From positions 361,282-425,281 of the forward strand of contig CAJYAG010000003.1 in NCBI GenBank assembly GCA_913065125.1: 64,000 nucleotides of DNA. The letters run 5' to 3'. A program made the translations under genes and the position numbers. Numbering within the stretch: the stretch's first letter is position 1; each line of letters begins with the position of its first letter. Source of the DNA: an uncultured Flavobacteriaceae bacterium. GTDB lineage: Bacteria; Bacteroidota; Bacteroidia; Flavobacteriales; Flavobacteriaceae. The notes below the pieces were generated by a model, which saw nothing but the letters and a program-made list of their open reading frames with translations, was not told the DNA's origin and did no database searches. Positions 63,897 to 64,000 of the stretch are shown here, one piece after another.

Positions 63897-64000
63897 CCTA
63901 ATTCCTAATTCCTAATTCCTAATTCCTAATTCCTAATTCCTAATTCCTAATTCCTAATTCCTAATTCCTAATTCCTAATTCCTAATTCCTAATTCCTAAT
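63897..64000. repeat. Heptamer tandem array (CCTAATT), cut by window edge
   Basis: Fourteen perfect units plus six bases of a fifteenth. Same unit and strand as 1265-1397. The true length is not visible. Confidence 0.95.

Overview
The window is chromosomal DNA of a low-GC Bacteroidota bacterium, most likely a marine member of the Flavobacteriaceae (Polaribacter/Tenacibaculum-like; the genus is a guess). The evidence is the gene repertoire (HemC-HemD fusion, DUF6090, head-GIN, PspC/PadR and SPFH sets, sortilin-type beta-propeller protein), the abundance of lipoproteins with an SC(S/T/G) lipobox, and promoter elements of the Bacteroidota type TAnnTTTG. I saw no tRNA, rRNA or CRISPR array.

Region 1 (1-11.2 kb) is an almost complete C5-pathway haem cluster. 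hemJ (partial) and hemH run leftwards with a TrmH-family methyltransferase and an AraC regulator. hemA, hemCD, hemB, hemL, a four-helix-bundle (S23-type) gene, hemE and hemF run rightwards. A REP-associated tyrosine transposase (RAYT) flanked by inverted palindromes sits between hemE and hemF and is in frame with hemF, with no stop codon between them. The whole cluster is studded with short tandem word repeats that abut start and stop codons.

Region 2 (11.2-31.3 kb) is mostly core genome: a porin/YceI pair behind a Crp/Fnr-like palindrome, two 2-oxoacid dehydrogenase E2 genes (one with pdhA), a RimB-RimK-M14 peptidase operon, a PadR-PspC-DUF4870-head-GIN stress operon with a clear operator, AIM24, an M19 dipeptidase, a BASS transporter and a ChaN/EreA-like lipoprotein.

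Region 3 (31.4-41 kb) is accessory. It holds a long PLP enzyme, four tandem DUF6090 membrane proteins plus a decayed fifth copy, duplicated 3-prime fragments of a VOC gene, and a two-gene operon coding for a GNAT-PIN-PUA-like multidomain protein and an ASCH protein. That operon is the best candidate here for an undescribed RNA-targeting or toxin/defence system.

Region 4 (41-54.7 kb) carries an M28 peptidase, DUF819 transporter, a 1050-residue beta-propeller protein, and a compact operon. In that operon an SPFH protein is followed by five tiny membrane ORFs, DUF4177, a membrane protein, an alpha/beta hydrolase and an Arc-like protein, nearly all overlapping or touching. S1/P1 nuclease, LapA-like and tsaD follow.

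Region 5 (54.8-64 kb) holds tamB, a nucleotidyltransferase/sugar-kinase pair, pfkA, gapA and ridA. The window ends in a second copy of the composite repeat seen upstream of hemH.
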